A DNA stretch of 64,000 nt from Casp-alpha2 sp036337015 (GTDB lineage Bacteria > Pseudomonadota > Alphaproteobacteria > Rhodospirillales > Casp-alpha2). Below are positions 62,759-64,000 of the stretch, in pieces. The position numbers were made by a program, and so were the translations under genes. Positions within the stretch are counted from its first letter, which is position 1; every line of letters starts with the position of its first letter. The stretch is taken from positions 124,001-188,000 of the forward strand of contig JAYZEZ010000007.1 in the NCBI GenBank assembly GCA_036337015.1. Direction: 5' to 3'. The notes beneath the pieces were generated by a model that saw only the letters and a list, made by a program, of their open reading frames with translations, was not told where the DNA came from and searched no databases.

Positions 62759-63280
62759 TTATTTTTTTCGATCTAGTACAATAAAACTGTATGCTGGACC
62801 TTTGATGCTTTCAGGCTCGCGGTCTTGTCTATCTATTTCCATCCATTCGCTCCAATTAATTTTGGGGAAATGTGCATCGCCTATTGGCTCAGCTTGAATT
62901 TCTGTAAGATATATACGATCTACCCTACCCAAGGCTTGGGTATAAATCTCAGCCCCTCCTATTACAAATATCTCTTGAACTAAGTTGTCTTGGCCCCACA
63001 ACTCTTCAAAAGCAATAGCCTGCTTCAAAGCTTCGTCAAAGTCGTATGCTTTCTCAATATCATTTGCTAAAAACTTTTTATTCCTTGTAACTACAATATT
63101 AGTACGTCCTACTAGGGCGCCTCCAATTGATTCAAAAGTTTTTCGCCCCATGATGATAGGGTGACCCATTGTTACCGTCTTAAAAAGTCTCAAGTCTTCA
63201 GAAATGTTCCACGGCAAACCTCCATTAATGCCAATGGTACGGTTTTTAGCCATAGCAACAATTAGTGAAATTCGCATCAA
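62759..63280 (-). CDS. folA: Dihydrofolate reductase
   Basis: The 173-residue enzyme reduces dihydrofolate with NADPH. The N-terminus ISLIVAMAKNRTIGINGGLPWNISEDLRLFK is diagnostic, with the catalytic acid Asp in EDL. The NADPH motifs GRKTFESIG and FVIGGAEIYTQAL are also present. It lies 15 bp after thyA, which makes the dihydrofolate it recycles. Confidence 0.95.
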   Translation of the reverse strand: MMRISLIVAMAKNRTIGINGGLPWNISEDLRLFKTVTMGHPIIMGRKTFESIGGALVGRTNIVVTRNKKFLANDIEKAYDFDEALKQAIAFEELWGQDNLVQEIFVIGGAEIYTQALGRVDRIYLTEIQAEPIGDAHFPKINWSEWMEIDRQDREPESIKGPAYSFIVLDRKK

Positions 63281-63295
63281 AATTAACCTTCTAAC

Positions 63296-64000
63296 TCAAA
63301 CCGCTATTGGAGCAGAAATATGTTGATGGGCTTCATAATCTTCTAAGAAAAAATCGTTGTAATTAAATGCAAAAATATCAGAGATATCTGGATTAAGCCG
63401 CATAACTGGTAACTTCAATGGCCTGCGTTTCAATTGAAGGTCACATTGCTCAAAGTGATTAGAATAAATATGTGCGTCACCCAAAGTGTGTACGAAATCT
63501 CCCAACCTCAAGCCGGTTACCTGAGCTACCATTTGTGTTAAAAGGGCATATGAAGCAATATTAAAAGGTACGCCTAGAAAGACGTCCGCGCTCCTTTGGT
63601 AGAGTTGACACGACAATTCTCCTTCAATTACATAGAATTGAAATAAACAATGACAAGGCGGCAAAGCCATTTCCTCAATATTTGCCACGTTCCAAGCGCT
63701 TACAATATGTCGACGTGAGTTAGGATTACTTTTAAGGGCTTCAATTACGTTCGCGATTTGGTCAACACAACCACCTCCTGGAGTTGGCCAGGAACGCCAC
63801 TGATAACCATAAACAGGCCCTAGCTCTCCCTCATCGTTAGCCCATTCATTCCATATATTTACCCCCAAATCTTTTAACGTTTTAACGTTCGTATCACCAG
63901 ATAAGAACCACAATAACTCATGAATTATTGATTTAAGATGTAATTTTTTTGTAGTGAGTAAGGGAAATCCCGCTTTTAAATTAAAACGCATTTGATATCC
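63296..64000 (-). CDS. thyA: Thymidylate synthase (N-terminus outside window)
   Basis: 235 codons are visible. The frame continues past the right edge: before the internal Met at 63991 it reads GYQ, matching the G-x-Q-MRFN of ThyA, so about 30 residues are cut off. The methyl-acceptor Cys lies in LPPCHCLFQFYV, with QLYQRSADVFLGVPFNIASYALL and the C-terminal HISAPIAV. It makes dTMP from dUMP and methylene-tetrahydrofolate. The folA gene follows, a usual pairing. Confidence 0.96.
   Translation of the reverse strand, partial: GYQMRFNLKAGFPLLTTKKLHLKSIIHELLWFLSGDTNVKTLKDLGVNIWNEWANDEGELGPVYGYQWRSWPTPGGGCVDQIANVIEALKSNPNSRRHIVSAWNVANIEEMALPPCHCLFQFYVIEGELSCQLYQRSADVFLGVPFNIASYALLTQMVAQVTGLRLGDFVHTLGDAHIYSNHFEQCDLQLKRRPLKLPVMRLNPDISDIFAFNYNDFFLEDYEAHQHISAPIAV

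Overview
The window is a 64 kb piece of an AT-rich bacterial chromosome, by eye in the mid-to-high 30s % GC. The best guess is an uncultured, probably free-living alphaproteobacterium. Support comes from mraZ lying next to a type-A RNase P RNA gene, the ampD-djlA pair, the mreBCD-mrdA-rodA block, and the thyA-folA / mrp / hflKC-DUF2065-degP / serB / miaA / ilvBNC-leuA neighbourhood. The carboxylate and CoA-ester catabolic genes also fit marine or soil alphaproteobacteria. The lineage is an inference; no rRNA or tRNA gene was recognised.

Layout. (1) 1-3.3 kb is core: truncated mraZ with an MraZ-box-like triple repeat upstream, rnpB, ampD, djlA and a DUF3750-like gene, all on the minus strand. 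(2) 3.4-39.3 kb is a long accessory block of organic-acid and CoA catabolism. It holds FAD and NAD oxidoreductases, a 1,214-residue fused hydantoinase/5-oxoprolinase, an MFS transporter, a TcuA-like dehydrogenase and two minus-strand operons. Operon A (21.4 to 15.2 kb) is CaiB CoA-transferase, LeuC-like, LeuD-like, thiol-dioxygenase-like cupin, four-domain rhodanese and IPMDH/ICDH-like dehydrogenase. Operon B (28.6 to 21.7 kb) is TauD-type dioxygenase, D-2-hydroxyacid dehydrogenase, enoyl-CoA hydratase-like, isocitrate-lyase-family lyase, PrpD-like, MaoC and acyl-CoA dehydrogenase. A second lyase, a racemase-family protein, a class II aldolase, an SDR, a CitE-like lyase, two components of a peptide-type ABC transporter, a PcaC-like protein, a beta-hydroxyacid dehydrogenase, an RraA/HMG-aldolase-like protein and a quinone reductase follow. 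(3) 39.4-43.4 kb holds a free-standing Nif11-domain peptide, two Sel1-repeat proteins, a glutathione peroxidase, a DCC thiol protein and a PadR-like regulator behind a Fur/Mur-box-like dyad. (4) 43.6-64 kb is core again: rodA-mrdA-mreD-mreC-mreB, leuA with a leucine-rich leader peptide, ilvC-ilvN-ilvB, a FadR-type GntR regulator, miaA, serB, degP, DUF2065, hflC-hflK, mrp, folA and truncated thyA.

How the genes fit together. The catabolic block looks built to activate unusual di- or tricarboxylates to CoA esters, dehydrogenate, hydrate and isomerise them, and cleave them with isocitrate-lyase/CitE-type lyases into small 2-oxoacids and acyl-CoAs. The translational coupling of a thiol-dioxygenase-like cupin to a rhodanese inside an aconitase/dehydrogenase operon points to a sulfur-containing organic acid as a possible substrate; this is a hypothesis. 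TNGTNNACNA-type dyads, the half-site pattern of FadR/FCD GntR regulators, occur in several divergent promoter gaps of this block. The clearest regulatory element is the leuA leader: a small frame with eight leucines in its last 21 codons whose stop codon lies inside the first arm of a hairpin.

No insertion sequence, integrase, CRISPR array, tRNA or phage gene was recognised.
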